Origin: Rhizobium sp. TH135
GTDB lineage: Bacteria > Pseudomonadota > Alphaproteobacteria > Rhizobiales > Rhizobiaceae
Length of the DNA: 64,000 nucleotides
NCBI RefSeq assembly: GCF_002855515.1
Contig: NZ_PKRP01000003.1
Location: 434,001 to 498,000, forward strand
Direction of reading: 5' to 3'
Shown in pieces: positions 8,043-15,438 of the stretch. The notes below the pieces were generated by a model. It saw only the letters and a program-made list of their open reading frames with translations, was not told the DNA's origin and made no database searches. The first letter of the stretch is position 1. Each line of letters starts with the position of its first letter. The translations under genes and the position numbers were made by a program.

Positions 8043-9062
8043 TCAGTTGCCGCGACGGCGGGGACGACGGCTGCTTTCCTGCGCACCGCTCTCGTCTGCA
8101 GTCTTGTTGCGCAGCGGCCCGATGCGATCGACGATCACTTCGAGCGTCGGGCGCGGGCCGGGCGTATAGTCGTCGAGTGCCTTGCGCATGGCGGCCAGGT
8201 GATCACAGGACGTCCCGCAGCAGCCGCCGATGATCTTCGCACCTGCATCGCGGGCAAGGCGTGCATAGTCCGCCATCAGCGGCGGCGTACCCGAATAGAA
8301 GATCTCCGCGCCCCGGAATTCCGGAATGCCGCAATTGCCCTTGACGATCACGGTTGCTTCCGGGTTCGCACCAGTCATGTCGAGCAGGCTCTGCAGGATG
8401 TCGGAGGCACCCACGCCGCAATTGGCGCCAACCGCCAGCGGACCGGCGCCGATGTCGGGTGCAACACCATGGATGTCCTTCGGGTGCAGGCCCATCATCG
8501 TCTTGCCGGCTGTGTCGAAGGAACCGGTGAACGTGTAGGGCATGCCCACCTTGACGGCAGCTTCGGCCGCCGCGCGAATTTCATCCGGCGACGACATGGT
8601 CTCGATCCAGGCAACATCGGCACCACCGGCCTTGAGGCCCTCCATCTGCTCGACAAACGCTGCGACCGCATCCTCGTAGGACATGGCACCGAGCGGGATC
8701 AACAATTCACCGGTCGGACCGACGGAACCCGCGACGATCACCTTGCGCGGCGCCTTGTCGGCAACCGAGCGGGCGATTTCAGCGGCCTTCTTGTTCAGCT
8801 CATGCACGCGGTCCTGGGCATGGTGCAGCTTCAGGCGATGGCGCGTGCCGCCAAACGAATTGGTGAGGATGATGTCGGCACCCGCATCGACGAAATCCTG
8901 ATGCAGCTTGACGATCTTTTCCGGCTGCGCCTCGTTCCAGAGTTCGGGCGCTTCGCCGGCCTCGAGACCCTGCGCGAAAAGATTGGTGCCGGTGGCCCCA
9001 TCGGCGAGCAGCACGCCCTTTTCGGCCAGCAGTTCGGAAAGCGGATTGGACGGGGTTGCCAT
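8043..9062 (-). CDS. bmt: Betaine-homocysteine S-methyltransferase
   Basis: A 339-residue zinc enzyme that transfers a methyl group from glycine betaine to homocysteine, giving methionine and dimethylglycine. The homocysteine S-methyltransferase domain is complete: DGATGTNLF (about 21-29), TNSFGGTRHRL, and the zinc cysteines Cys215 (GANCG) and Cys281/Cys282 (GGCCGTS). I chose the ATG at 9062 because AGAGGA lies about 8 nt upstream and the family starts near here; an ATG 10 codons earlier falls inside the leader. The C-terminal tail (about residues 318-339) is basic and low-complexity. A perfect palindrome lies just upstream, and a terminator separates the gene from the ABC importer, so it is transcribed on its own although the importer may supply its substrate. 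Confidence 0.92.
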   Translation of the reverse strand: MATPSNPLSELLAEKGVLLADGATGTNLFAQGLEAGEAPELWNEAQPEKIVKLHQDFVDAGADIILTNSFGGTRHRLKLHHAQDRVHELNKKAAEIARSVADKAPRKVIVAGSVGPTGELLIPLGAMSYEDAVAAFVEQMEGLKAGGADVAWIETMSSPDEIRAAAEAAVKVGMPYTFTGSFDTAGKTMMGLHPKDIHGVAPDIGAGPLAVGANCGVGASDILQSLLDMTGANPEATVIVKGNCGIPEFRGAEIFYSGTPPLMADYARLARDAGAKIIGGCCGTSCDHLAAMRKALDDYTPGPRPTLEVIVDRIGPLRNKTADESGAQESSRRPRRRGN

Positions 9063-9089
9063 GGCGGTTCCTCTCTTTGTCATGCTGAT

Positions 9090-9111
9090 CATATAAAGAA
9101 GTCTTTATATG
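9090..9111. promoter_or_regulatory. Perfect 22-bp palindrome upstream of bmt (candidate operator)
   Basis: Arms CATATAAAGA and TCTTTATATG are exact reverse complements separated by AG. The element ends 28 nt upstream of the bmt start, where an operator overlapping the core promoter would be expected. AT-rich palindromes of this form are used by ArsR-type regulators of the methionine/SAM cycle in some proteobacteria; linking it to such a regulator is inference from the target gene. No regulator gene is adjacent. Confidence 0.7.
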
Positions 9112-9122
9112 GTTTCAATCTC

Positions 9123-9158
9123 CAAAACGACAACGGCCCCGCACTGCGCGGGGCCGTT
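9123..9158 (-). terminator. Rho-independent terminator of the betaine importer operon
   Basis: An 11-bp stem (AACGGCCCCGC with GCGGGGCCGTT, loop ACTGC) at 9132-9158, followed on the minus strand by the T-containing stretch GTCGTTTTGG. It lies 32 nt past the stop of the leftward ATPase gene and just before the bmt control region. Confidence 0.8.
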
Positions 9159-9190
9159 GAGCCGCATCTCCCTTGTGGGAGAGAAAAGCG

Positions 9191-10243
9191 CTACTCCGCC
9201 GCGAGCTGTTTGTCTTCGTGGCTCTTCGGCGTGACCATGGCGGAGATGATCTGCTGCAAGTCCGCGCGGCCAATCGGCGTGCCGGCATCGTCAGTAACAA
9301 TGGTGCTCGACTGGCGGGCATCCGTCATGATCCGGGCTGCCGCTTCCAGAACCGTGCCGCCGGGCAGGGCAAGCCCTTCGCTCGGGCCGGAGACAGGACC
9401 CATGATCGTATCGAGACGGATCACGCGGCCGCGGTTCACTTCCTTGACGAAGGCGGAGATGTAGTCGTCGGCCGGTTGCAGGACGATCTCCTGGCCGGTG
9501 CCCTGCTGGATGACTTCGCCGTCGCGCAGGATCGCGATCTTGTCGCCGAGCCGCAGCGCTTCGTCCAGATCGTGGGTGATGAAGACAACCGTCTTCTTCA
9601 ACTCCTGCTGCAGGTCGAGAAGCACTGTCTGCATGTCGACGCGGATCAGCGGATCGAGCGCCGAATAGGCTTCGTCCATCAATAGGATGTCGGCGTCGTT
9701 CGAAAGCGCGCGAGCAAGACCGACACGCTGCTGCATGCCGCCGGACAACTGGTTCGGATAGTGGCTTTCGAAGCCGGAGAGACCGACGCGATCGATCCAG
9801 CGGCGACCGATATCCTCGCTCTTCGAACGTGGAATCCCTTGGATATCCAAGCCGTAGATAGTGTTTTCCAGCACGGTGCGATGCGGCAGCAACGCGAACT
9901 TCTGGAAGACCATCGCCGTCTTGTGGCGGCGGAACTCCCGGAGCTCCAGAGGGTTCATCCGACAGACATCGACACCGTCATACAGCACTTCGCCCGACGT
10001 CGGTTCGATCAGCCGATTGATGTGGCGGATCAGCGTCGACTTGCCGGAGCCGGAAAGACCCATGACGACGGTGATGCCGCCACCCGGCATCTGGATGTTG
10101 ATGTCCTTGAGGCCGAGCACATGGCCATGCGTCTCGTTGAGCTCCGCCTTCGACATACCCGCTTTCACCTGATCGATGAAAGCCCCGCCGTTCGGCCCGA
10201 AGATCTTGTAGAGATTGCGGATCTCGATGTCGTGACTAGCCAT
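9191..10243 (-). CDS. Quaternary-amine (glycine/proline betaine, choline-type) ABC transporter ATPase
   Basis: A 350-residue ATPase of the ProV/OpuAA class that powers uptake of betaine-like compounds. Walker A is GLSGSGKST (residues 62-70), the signature is LSGGMQQRVGLARAL, and Walker B is ILLMDEAYSALD, followed by the H-loop VFITHDLDEALRLGD. About 100 residues after the nucleotide-binding domain resemble the CBS pair of ProV (STIVTDDAGTPIGRA at the end). The N-terminal FIDQVKAGMSKAEL insert is typical of ProV. I chose the ATG at 10243 because ACGGAGG lies 7-8 nt upstream; the start overlaps the permease stop by 8 bp, indicating coupling. The exact substrate among glycine betaine, proline betaine, choline and histidine cannot be read from the sequence. 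Confidence 0.9.
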   Translation of the reverse strand: MASHDIEIRNLYKIFGPNGGAFIDQVKAGMSKAELNETHGHVLGLKDINIQMPGGGITVVMGLSGSGKSTLIRHINRLIEPTSGEVLYDGVDVCRMNPLELREFRRHKTAMVFQKFALLPHRTVLENTIYGLDIQGIPRSKSEDIGRRWIDRVGLSGFESHYPNQLSGGMQQRVGLARALSNDADILLMDEAYSALDPLIRVDMQTVLLDLQQELKKTVVFITHDLDEALRLGDKIAILRDGEVIQQGTGQEIVLQPADDYISAFVKEVNRGRVIRLDTIMGPVSGPSEGLALPGGTVLEAAARIMTDARQSSTIVTDDAGTPIGRADLQQIISAMVTPKSHEDKQLAAE

Positions 10244-11150
10244 GGACCACCTCCGTATGGCGCTGAAGACGCTTGCCATAGGCCTGGCTGGCGCGGTCGA
10301 AGATGATGGCGATGGCGACAAGCGCGAAGCCGTTGAGGAAGCCGATCGTCAGGAACTGGTTGGAGATCGCCTGCAGAACGTTCTTGCCGAGCCCACCAAC
10401 ACCGATCATCGAGGCCACCACGACCATGGCAAGTGACATCATGATGGTCTGATTGATGCCGGCCATGACGGTCGGCAGCGCCAGCGGGATCTGCACGTTC
10501 ATCAGCTTCTGGCTTGGCGAGGAACCGAAGGCGTCGGCTGCTTCCAGCACTTCGCGGTCGACGAGCCGGATGCCGAGATTGGTCAGGCGGATCATCGGCG
10601 GCACAGCATAGATCACGACCGCGATCACGCCTGGCACCTTGCCGATACCGAAGACCATGACGACGGGGATCAGATAGACGAAACTTGGCAGCGTCTGCAT
10701 CACGTCCAGGATCGGATTGACCAGGGACTGTGCACGATCAGAACGCGCCATCATGATGCCGATCGGAATACCGATGACGATCGCGAGCAGTGTCGAGACG
10801 GTGACGATCGCGAGCGTGATCATCGTGTCTTCCCAGAGCCCGACGAAACCGATGAACAGCATGCCGATGACGGTGATAGCGACGATCCGCATGTTGCGGC
10901 TGGTCAGATAGACGATGAGCACCATCGCAGCCAGGAAAATGAACCAGGGCGTGTTGACGAACAACGCCTCGAGCCAGTTCAGGAAAAGCTGCAGTGGATG
11001 CGTGACGGCATCGATCACGTTGCCATAGGCACGGACGAAGCCCTTGAAACTGTCGTCGATACTTTTGCGCGCAACGCGCATGACCGTATCGTCGATTTCC
11101 GGAAACCTGCACAGCACTTCGGGCAGGTAGTTACATAAAGTCGAAGCCAT
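10236..11150 (-). CDS. Quaternary-amine ABC transporter permease (ProW-like)
   Basis: A 304-residue inner-membrane protein with about six to seven hydrophobic segments starting near residue 65. The binding-protein-dependent transport motif is visible as EAADAFGSSPSQKLMNVQIPLALPT (EAA loop, about residues 195-219), the contact site for the ATPase. The hydrophilic first 60 residues (DDTVMRVARKSIDDSFKGFV) fit the ProW type. It follows the binding-protein gene after 220 bp, a gap that holds a strong stem-loop, and its stop overlaps the ATPase start. It works with the two neighbouring genes as one importer. Confidence 0.9.
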   Translation of the reverse strand: MASTLCNYLPEVLCRFPEIDDTVMRVARKSIDDSFKGFVRAYGNVIDAVTHPLQLFLNWLEALFVNTPWFIFLAAMVLIVYLTSRNMRIVAITVIGMLFIGFVGLWEDTMITLAIVTVSTLLAIVIGIPIGIMMARSDRAQSLVNPILDVMQTLPSFVYLIPVVMVFGIGKVPGVIAVVIYAVPPMIRLTNLGIRLVDREVLEAADAFGSSPSQKLMNVQIPLALPTVMAGINQTIMMSLAMVVVASMIGVGGLGKNVLQAISNQFLTIGFLNGFALVAIAIIFDRASQAYGKRLQRHTEVVHG

Positions 11151-11327
11151 CTCGTTCCCCTTGTCGACCCTCGCACTTTATGACGTTTGAAACGCTGCGA
11201 TGGGCCCTGACGGCGATGCCATATTCCCGAGTGAGAGGCTAATCGAGTTCCGGAAGGGAATTCATGCCGTCTGCGACGTCGGGAGTCGTTTGAATGGCGT
11301 GATGCGGCATGCCGCTTCGCAGAAAGC

Positions 11328-11349
11328 GCGGCGGGCCGAAGCCCGCCGC
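11328..11349 (-). promoter_or_regulatory. Intra-operon stem-loop between binding protein and permease genes
   Basis: GCGGCGGGC and GCCCGCCGC form a perfect 9-bp stem closed by CGAA, starting 22 nt after the binding-protein stop. No T run follows on the minus strand, so it is more likely an mRNA-stabilising or attenuating hairpin that keeps the first gene's transcript abundant than a full terminator. A 12-bp palindrome (GCGGCATGCCGC, 11304-11315) lies just beyond. Confidence 0.6.
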
Positions 11350-11370
11350 ATGGTTGCAGACAGTTCAGGC

Positions 11371-12369
11371 TTAGAGAGAAGCCTTGATCTTTTCGGCGAC
11401 CTCAGGGGCGACCCAGGTCGTCCACATGTCCGGATAGGTTTCGAGGAAGTGCTTGGCGCCATCTTCATTGGTGCCCTGGTTTTCTTCCATCCAGGCGAGA
11501 ACCTTGCCGACGGTCGCGTTGTCCCACTTGCGGGTCTTCACGTAGTCCATGGCAACGCCGGCCTTTTCAGCAAAGCCCTTGGTGACGACCGTGTAGACGT
11601 CGGACACCGGATAGGCATTCACCTTCGGATCGGCGCAATCCGGAACGGCCGTGCAGGCATCCCAGTTGGCCTTGTCGTGCTCAACGCCGAAGGAGAGCTT
11701 GACCATTTCGTACTTGCCGAGGATGGCGGTCGGAGCCCAGTAGTAGCCGAGCCAGCCCTTCTTGTTTTCAAAGGCGTTGGCGATCGAGCCGTCGAGGCCG
11801 GCAGCCGAGCCGGTGTCAACAAGTTCAAAGCCCTTTTCCTTTGCGCCAAGCGCACGGTAGAGGTTGGCGGTCGAAACCTGGCAGTTCCAGCCCGACGGGC
11901 AGTTGGTCACGGCAGCCTTGGTCGGATCTTCCGGAGCCGGGAAGAGATCGGGACGCTTCAGCGCGTCTTCGACGGTCTTGATGTCTGGGTTGGCATCAGC
12001 GATGAATTTGGGGATCCACCAGCCTTCAACGCCGCCGTCCGAGAGCAGCGGGGCAGCCTGGATAAGACGGCCTTCGGCAATTGCCTGGTCGAGAGCGGTG
12101 CGCACGGCATTGACCCAGAATTCCGGAGCCATGTCCGGCTGGCCCTTTTCATTCATCGAGGCGAAGGTCGGCATGGTGTCACCGGTGACGACGGTCACGG
12201 TGCAGCCATAGCCGCTTTCCAGGATGATCTTGTCGACATAGGCAGCGACGCCGGCCGAAGCCCAGTTCATTTCTGCGATGGAGACATCGCCGCATTCGGC
12301 AGCCTGGGCGGACCCGGCAACTGCGTAAAGGCCCGCGGCGAGAAGTGTGGAAGCAAGGAGCTTCTTCAT
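11371..12369 (-). CDS. Periplasmic quaternary-amine-binding protein of the ABC importer
   Basis: A 332-residue exported protein. The N-terminus MKKLLASTLLAAGLYAV followed by AGSAQAAECG is a classic signal peptide with cleavage after AQA (about residue 22). The mature part belongs to the OpuAC/ProX class, with EMNWASAG, WVNAVRTALD and several Trp residues of the type that form the aromatic cage for quaternary amines. Cys pairs (CGD/YGC and NCPSGWNCQ, CTAVPDC) could form disulfides. The ATG at 12369 has GGGAGG upstream; the open frame extends further but lacks a better start. First gene of the importer operon and probably the most highly expressed, given the stem-loop after it. Confidence 0.9.
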   Translation of the reverse strand: MKKLLASTLLAAGLYAVAGSAQAAECGDVSIAEMNWASAGVAAYVDKIILESGYGCTVTVVTGDTMPTFASMNEKGQPDMAPEFWVNAVRTALDQAIAEGRLIQAAPLLSDGGVEGWWIPKFIADANPDIKTVEDALKRPDLFPAPEDPTKAAVTNCPSGWNCQVSTANLYRALGAKEKGFELVDTGSAAGLDGSIANAFENKKGWLGYYWAPTAILGKYEMVKLSFGVEHDKANWDACTAVPDCADPKVNAYPVSDVYTVVTKGFAEKAGVAMDYVKTRKWDNATVGKVLAWMEENQGTNEDGAKHFLETYPDMWTTWVAPEVAEKIKASL

Positions 12370-12737
12370 GGAGTTAAGACCTCCCAGTCTTATCTTGCAG
12401 CGTTCATCGGAAAGGGCAGGGACGGCTACTGCGCACCGCTCTGCCAATTTGCTCTTCACAGCGAATGGTGACCGGGGCGCGTCTCGCCGGCTCGCCATTC
12501 ATGTGACCGGGCCTTGTCATGAGGGGCTGATTGCCCTGTCGACCGCGTGTCACGACCATCAGCCTACGTCTTTGGTTCTGAAAATCAACCTCTCGCCGCA
12601 GCCAACGGGTCCGGTGGTCGCCGCCCCAAGCCATTGGTGCGACTGATTTTGCCGCATTTCGGCTCTGGCGCGAGCCTTGGTCGCCCAAGGGACGGGCAGT
12701 TGTATCCGGCGGATCAGAAGCTGGGGAGGGTCGCCCT
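12370..12737. other. Non-coding leader and intergenic stretch upstream of the betaine importer
   Basis: No convincing protein gene is present. The open frames crossing it on both strands have no codon bias, no start signals and no recognisable domain. The left end should hold the promoter and 5' leader of the leftward binding-protein gene; I do not recognise a riboswitch in it. The right end leads into the promoter-like palindromes at 12738-12777. Confidence 0.6.
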
Positions 12738-12777
12738 CTCACGTGAGACTTAACGTGTCTCAACTGCGTCAATATGA
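12738..12777 (+). promoter_or_regulatory. Candidate promoter with overlapping palindromes for the structured RNA
   Basis: CTTAAC (12749-12754) and ATATGA (12772-12777) are separated by exactly 17 nt and resemble the alphaproteobacterial housekeeping pattern CTTGAC-N17-CTATAT. Two inverted repeats overlap the -35 side: a perfect CTCACGTGAG (12738-12747), and GAGAC with GTCTC spaced by 7 nt (12745-12761). Such an arrangement suggests regulated transcription. Only sequence similarity supports this. Confidence 0.4.
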
Positions 12778-12783
12778 CGGGCG

Positions 12784-12937
12784 TTTGCATGCTCGGAGGC
12801 ACGCACAAAAAAATTTGAAAAAATGCGATCTGGCCCCGATCGATAACGATCCAGTAACGTCTGTAACGATAGATGGAGGGGCCGGCGCGTTACTGTCGGT
12901 TGCGCCCCGGATCGAGTATCGCGTACCGGGGCGTTTT
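12784..12937 (+). ncRNA. Candidate structured small RNA (unidentified family)
   Basis: A gene-free stretch after a promoter-like element, ending in a Rho-independent terminator. GGCCCC (12832-12837) pairs with GGGGCC (12878-12883). Inside that helix GATCG-ATAA-CGATC (12838-12851) is a perfect hairpin. CAGTAACG (12852-12859) is the exact reverse complement of CGTTACTG (12888-12895); this pairing crosses the first helix, so the RNA can form either a pseudoknot or two alternative folds. The terminator stem follows at 12903. The start is estimated from the -10 element. I do not recognise it as a known rhizobial sRNA, tmRNA, SRP RNA, 6S RNA or riboswitch. Confidence 0.45.
12903..12937 (+). terminator. 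Rho-independent terminator of the candidate small RNA
   Basis: CGCCCCGG (12903-12910) and CCGGGGCG (12926-12933) form a perfect 8-bp GC stem followed directly by TTTTGTT. No protein gene ends upstream on this strand, so the terminated transcript must be non-coding or a leader. The 15-nt loop can add a small GTA/TAC inner pairing. Confidence 0.75.
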
Positions 12938-13008
12938 GTTATTCTGGCGCACCTGCTCCGCAATCGAAGGTCTGATGGACCGCCGCATTCCAGGTGCCGA
13001 AGTGTCGA

Positions 13009-13128
13009 TCAGACCTTGGCGGCCTTGATCGGATTGCGAACTTCCCAACGGGCGACAGGCTGACGCTGCGGTGCACGACCGTTCCAGGCGATGGCGAGGC
13101 TATTGCGGTTCTGCAGGATGTAGAGCAT
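13009..13128 (-). CDS. 39-residue hypothetical micro-protein
   Basis: ATG at 13126-13128 preceded by AGGA about 8 nt upstream, stop at 13009-13011. The product starts MLYILQNRNSLAIAWNGRAP and continues with RQPVARWEVRNPIK; it is basic, has two Trp residues and lacks a membrane segment. Codon use (GCC, CGC, CAG, CTC, AAG) looks like that of the neighbouring real genes. I do not recognise a family. It lies alone between the candidate RNA terminator and cobQ, about 240 bp upstream of cobQ on the opposite strand. Confidence 0.6.
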   Translation of the reverse strand: MLYILQNRNSLAIAWNGRAPQRQPVARWEVRNPIKAAKV

Positions 13129-13367
13129 GGGTGTTTCCTAGGGTGCTGCGCCTCTTCGGGGCGCTGATTTCGAGCCGCAGATAATCACTTCGGAGACGCT
13201 GCGCCAGAGCGCAAACCGTCATGACGCGTCGCAAATGACAAACTGCGCACGAAAGGCCCGCGACAGGCTGCCGCAGTGTCGCATTTGCAGTAACCTTGGT
13301 GGCAAGATCGCGGCAAAACCATGAAAAACAGGCGATCTATGCCGAGGCGGAAACAGGACAGGATGCG

Positions 13368-14822
13368 ATGACACGGACGATCATGTTGCAGGGGACAGGG
13401 TCTGATGTCGGAAAGACGATACTCGTCGCAGGACTCTGCCGGCTGGCGTCTAATCGTGGCCTGAAGGTCGCCCCTTTCAAGCCGCAGAACATGTCCAACA
13501 ATGCGGCCGTTTCCGATGATGGTGGCGAGATCGGAAGGGCCCAATGGCTTCAGGCGCTCGCGGCCCGAACGCCCTCCTCGATCCACATGAACCCGGTCCT
13601 CTTGAAGCCGCAGAGTGAAACCGGCAGCCAGATCATCGTGCAAGGCAAGGTGTTCGGCCAGGCGAAGGGGCGCGACTATCAGCGCTTGAAACCGCAGCTT
13701 CTCGGAGCGGTCCTCGAAAGTTTCGCAACCGTCAGTGAGGGCCGCGACCTCGTGATCGTCGAAGGCGCGGGATCGCCGGCTGAAATAAATCTGCGTGCCG
13801 GCGACATCGCCAATATGGGCTTTGCCACCCGTGCCAAGGTTCCGGTCGTGCTCGTCGGCGACATCGACCGGGGAGGGGTGATCGCCTCGCTCGTCGGCAC
13901 GCATACCATTCTGCCCGACGAGGATCGCGCCCAGATCGTCGGCTATATCATCAACAAGTTCCGCGGCGATGTCAGCCTGTTCGACGACGGAATTTCCGCG
14001 ATCGGTGACTTCACCGGTTGGCCCTGCTTCGGCGTGATCCCCTGGCTGAAAGCGGCAGGCCGGCTACCCGCCGAGGATTCGGTCGTGCTGGAGCGGCTGG
14101 CCAAGGGGAATGGCGGAGCTCTGAAAGTCGCGGTTCCCGTCCTGTCGCGCATCGCCAATTTCGACGATCTCGATCCGCTCGCAACCGAGCCGGAAGTCGA
14201 CCTCGTCTACATCAGGGCCGGTGATCGACTGCCGCCCGATGCGGGACTTGTCGTTCTGCCGGGTTCCAAGTCGACCATTGCTGACCTGGAGGAGTTCCGC
14301 GCCAATGGCTGGGACCGTGATCTCCAGATGCATCTGCGTCGCGGCGGCCGGGTCATCGGCATCTGCGGCGGTTACCAGATGCTCGGCCGAAGCGTTGCAG
14401 ACCCCCTCGGCCTCGAAGGCGCACCCCGCACGGTTGAAGGGCTCGGCCTCATCGATGTGGAGACGGTGATGGCCGCAGAAAAGACAGTGCGCAATAGCAA
14501 GGCCCACTCGCTTGAGCACGACGTTCCGCTGTCAGGCTACGAGATCCATCTGGGTGTGACCGAAGGGCCTGATACCGTGCGGGCGCCCATCGAGATAGAC
14601 GGACGCCCCGATGGCGCATCCTCCGCTGACGGACGGGTAATCGGGACCTATCTGCACGGATTGTTCTCCAGCGACCCCTATCGCCGCAAGCTGTTGGAAA
14701 GCTTTGGGATCGAAGGCGGCGGAAAGAGCTACCGTGCCATGGTCGACGAAGCGCTCGATGAACTCGCCGCCGAGCTTGAGACCCGCCTGTCGCGCGATTG
14801 GCTGACGCAACTGCTGGGCTGA
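13368..14822 (+). CDS. cobQ: Cobyric acid synthase CobQ
   Basis: A 484-residue glutamine-dependent amidotransferase that amidates four side chains of adenosylcobyrinic acid a,c-diamide in aerobic vitamin B12 synthesis. The N-terminal dethiobiotin-synthase-like ATP domain has GTGSDVGKT (about residues 8-16) and PFKPQNMSNNA. The C-terminal type-I glutaminase domain has RVIGICGGYQMLGR with the nucleophile Cys333, and YLHGLFSSD near the end carries the catalytic His region. The ATG at 13368 gives the family length; upstream in-frame starts add about 24 residues with no similarity. No other cobalamin gene is in the window, and I found no B12 riboswitch in the 240 bp upstream. Confidence 0.95.
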   Translation: MTRTIMLQGTGSDVGKTILVAGLCRLASNRGLKVAPFKPQNMSNNAAVSDDGGEIGRAQWLQALAARTPSSIHMNPVLLKPQSETGSQIIVQGKVFGQAKGRDYQRLKPQLLGAVLESFATVSEGRDLVIVEGAGSPAEINLRAGDIANMGFATRAKVPVVLVGDIDRGGVIASLVGTHTILPDEDRAQIVGYIINKFRGDVSLFDDGISAIGDFTGWPCFGVIPWLKAAGRLPAEDSVVLERLAKGNGGALKVAVPVLSRIANFDDLDPLATEPEVDLVYIRAGDRLPPDAGLVVLPGSKSTIADLEEFRANGWDRDLQMHLRRGGRVIGICGGYQMLGRSVADPLGLEGAPRTVEGLGLIDVETVMAAEKTVRNSKAHSLEHDVPLSGYEIHLGVTEGPDTVRAPIEIDGRPDGASSADGRVIGTYLHGLFSSDPYRRKLLESFGIEGGGKSYRAMVDEALDELAAELETRLSRDWLTQLLG

Positions 14823-14960
14823 TTCTATTGTTTCTTGAAAGAGCAGGCGGCCCATTCACCTTCTCAGTCTCTGGTAGGTGAAGACCGCAGAACAAAACAC
14901 CAGGCCGAAATGACAGATGAAAAAGTTGGCCGTCCGGACACGGATGACCAAGACGTCAGA

Positions 14961-15086
14961 TTAATGCGCCTCAGTCACATCCATTGGCGATGCCATCAGC
15001 TCGCCGCCGCCCAACGAATTGTTCGAGTATTTGAAAGCGAGAATGCTGAGCACCGAGGCGACCAGCAGGATGAAGATGTAACGCAT
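14961..15086 (-). CDS. 41-residue single-span membrane micro-protein, copy A
   Basis: ATG at 15084-15086 with AGGAGC about 9 nt upstream; stop at 14961. The first 20 residues (MRYIFILLVASVLSILAFKY) form one hydrophobic helix, followed by SNNSLGGGELMASPMDVTEAH. It is clearly related to the micro-protein encoded about 125 bp upstream: both have the frame MR...SILA-x-K followed by S-(N/D)-N-S-L-G and then ASP-x-(D/E)-V. The function is unknown. The hydrophobic segment suggests an inner-membrane protein with a short polar tail. It converges on cobQ, whose stop is 138 bp away. Confidence 0.72.
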   Translation of the reverse strand: MRYIFILLVASVLSILAFKYSNNSLGGGELMASPMDVTEAH

Positions 15087-15212
15087 TGTTTTTTGCTCCT
15101 GCCTGAAGCTCTTGAACGAGATTGCGGCAAAAGCAGTTCCGCTCGACAGACTTTTGGGCCCAAGCAACCACCGAAGCTCAGCACTTGTTGCTGATCCGCA
15201 ACAAATTGGGCT

Positions 15213-15335
15213 TCAGCCCGTCGCGACTTCGGTCGGCGACGCCGTCAACCGCCTGGTTCCGAGCGAATTGTCCGAATGTTTGATCGCCAGAATGCTGAAC
15301 ACTGCCGCGATCATCAAGAATACCATCACGCGCAT
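15213..15335 (-). CDS. 40-residue single-span membrane micro-protein, copy B (paralogue of copy A)
   Basis: ATG at 15333-15335 with AGGGG about 8 nt upstream; stop at 15213-15215. The product begins MRVMVFLMIAAVFSILAIKH and ends SDNSLGTRRLTASPTEVATG. Aligned without gaps, it matches copy A at roughly half of its positions, including SILA, the K after it, NSLG and ASP. That similarity over the whole length, together with two separate ribosome-binding sites, is the main evidence that both are real genes and arose by tandem duplication. Function unknown. A tRNA-Lys gene lies about 100 bp upstream on the same strand. Confidence 0.7.
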   Translation of the reverse strand: MRVMVFLMIAAVFSILAIKHSDNSLGTRRLTASPTEVATG

Positions 15336-15438
15336 GGGCTACCCCTAGCCAGAACATGGCTCAGAATAGAACAATGCGATTGGAGATCGGCTAAGCGGAT
15401 CGTTACAATCTGAATGATCTGGCGGAAATTCTGAACAG

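Noticed and set aside
9063..9190. SAM-type riboswitch upstream of bmt
   Set aside because: The leader is under 60 nt and holds only the palindrome; no SAM-II or SAM-I-like core was found.
12404..12808. 134-codon minus-strand frame upstream of the betaine-binding protein
   Set aside because: Arg/Pro/Ser-rich, no Shine-Dalgarno sequence, no recognisable domain, and it crosses the promoter-like palindromes.
12677..13063. 128-codon plus-strand frame over the candidate small RNA
   Set aside because: It runs through a terminator hairpin, lacks a start signal and has no protein-like pattern; a non-coding RNA explains the region better.
13129..13367. Cobalamin riboswitch in front of cobQ
   Set aside because: Looked for the B12-box type sequence and the long structured leader; none was seen in the 240 bp available.
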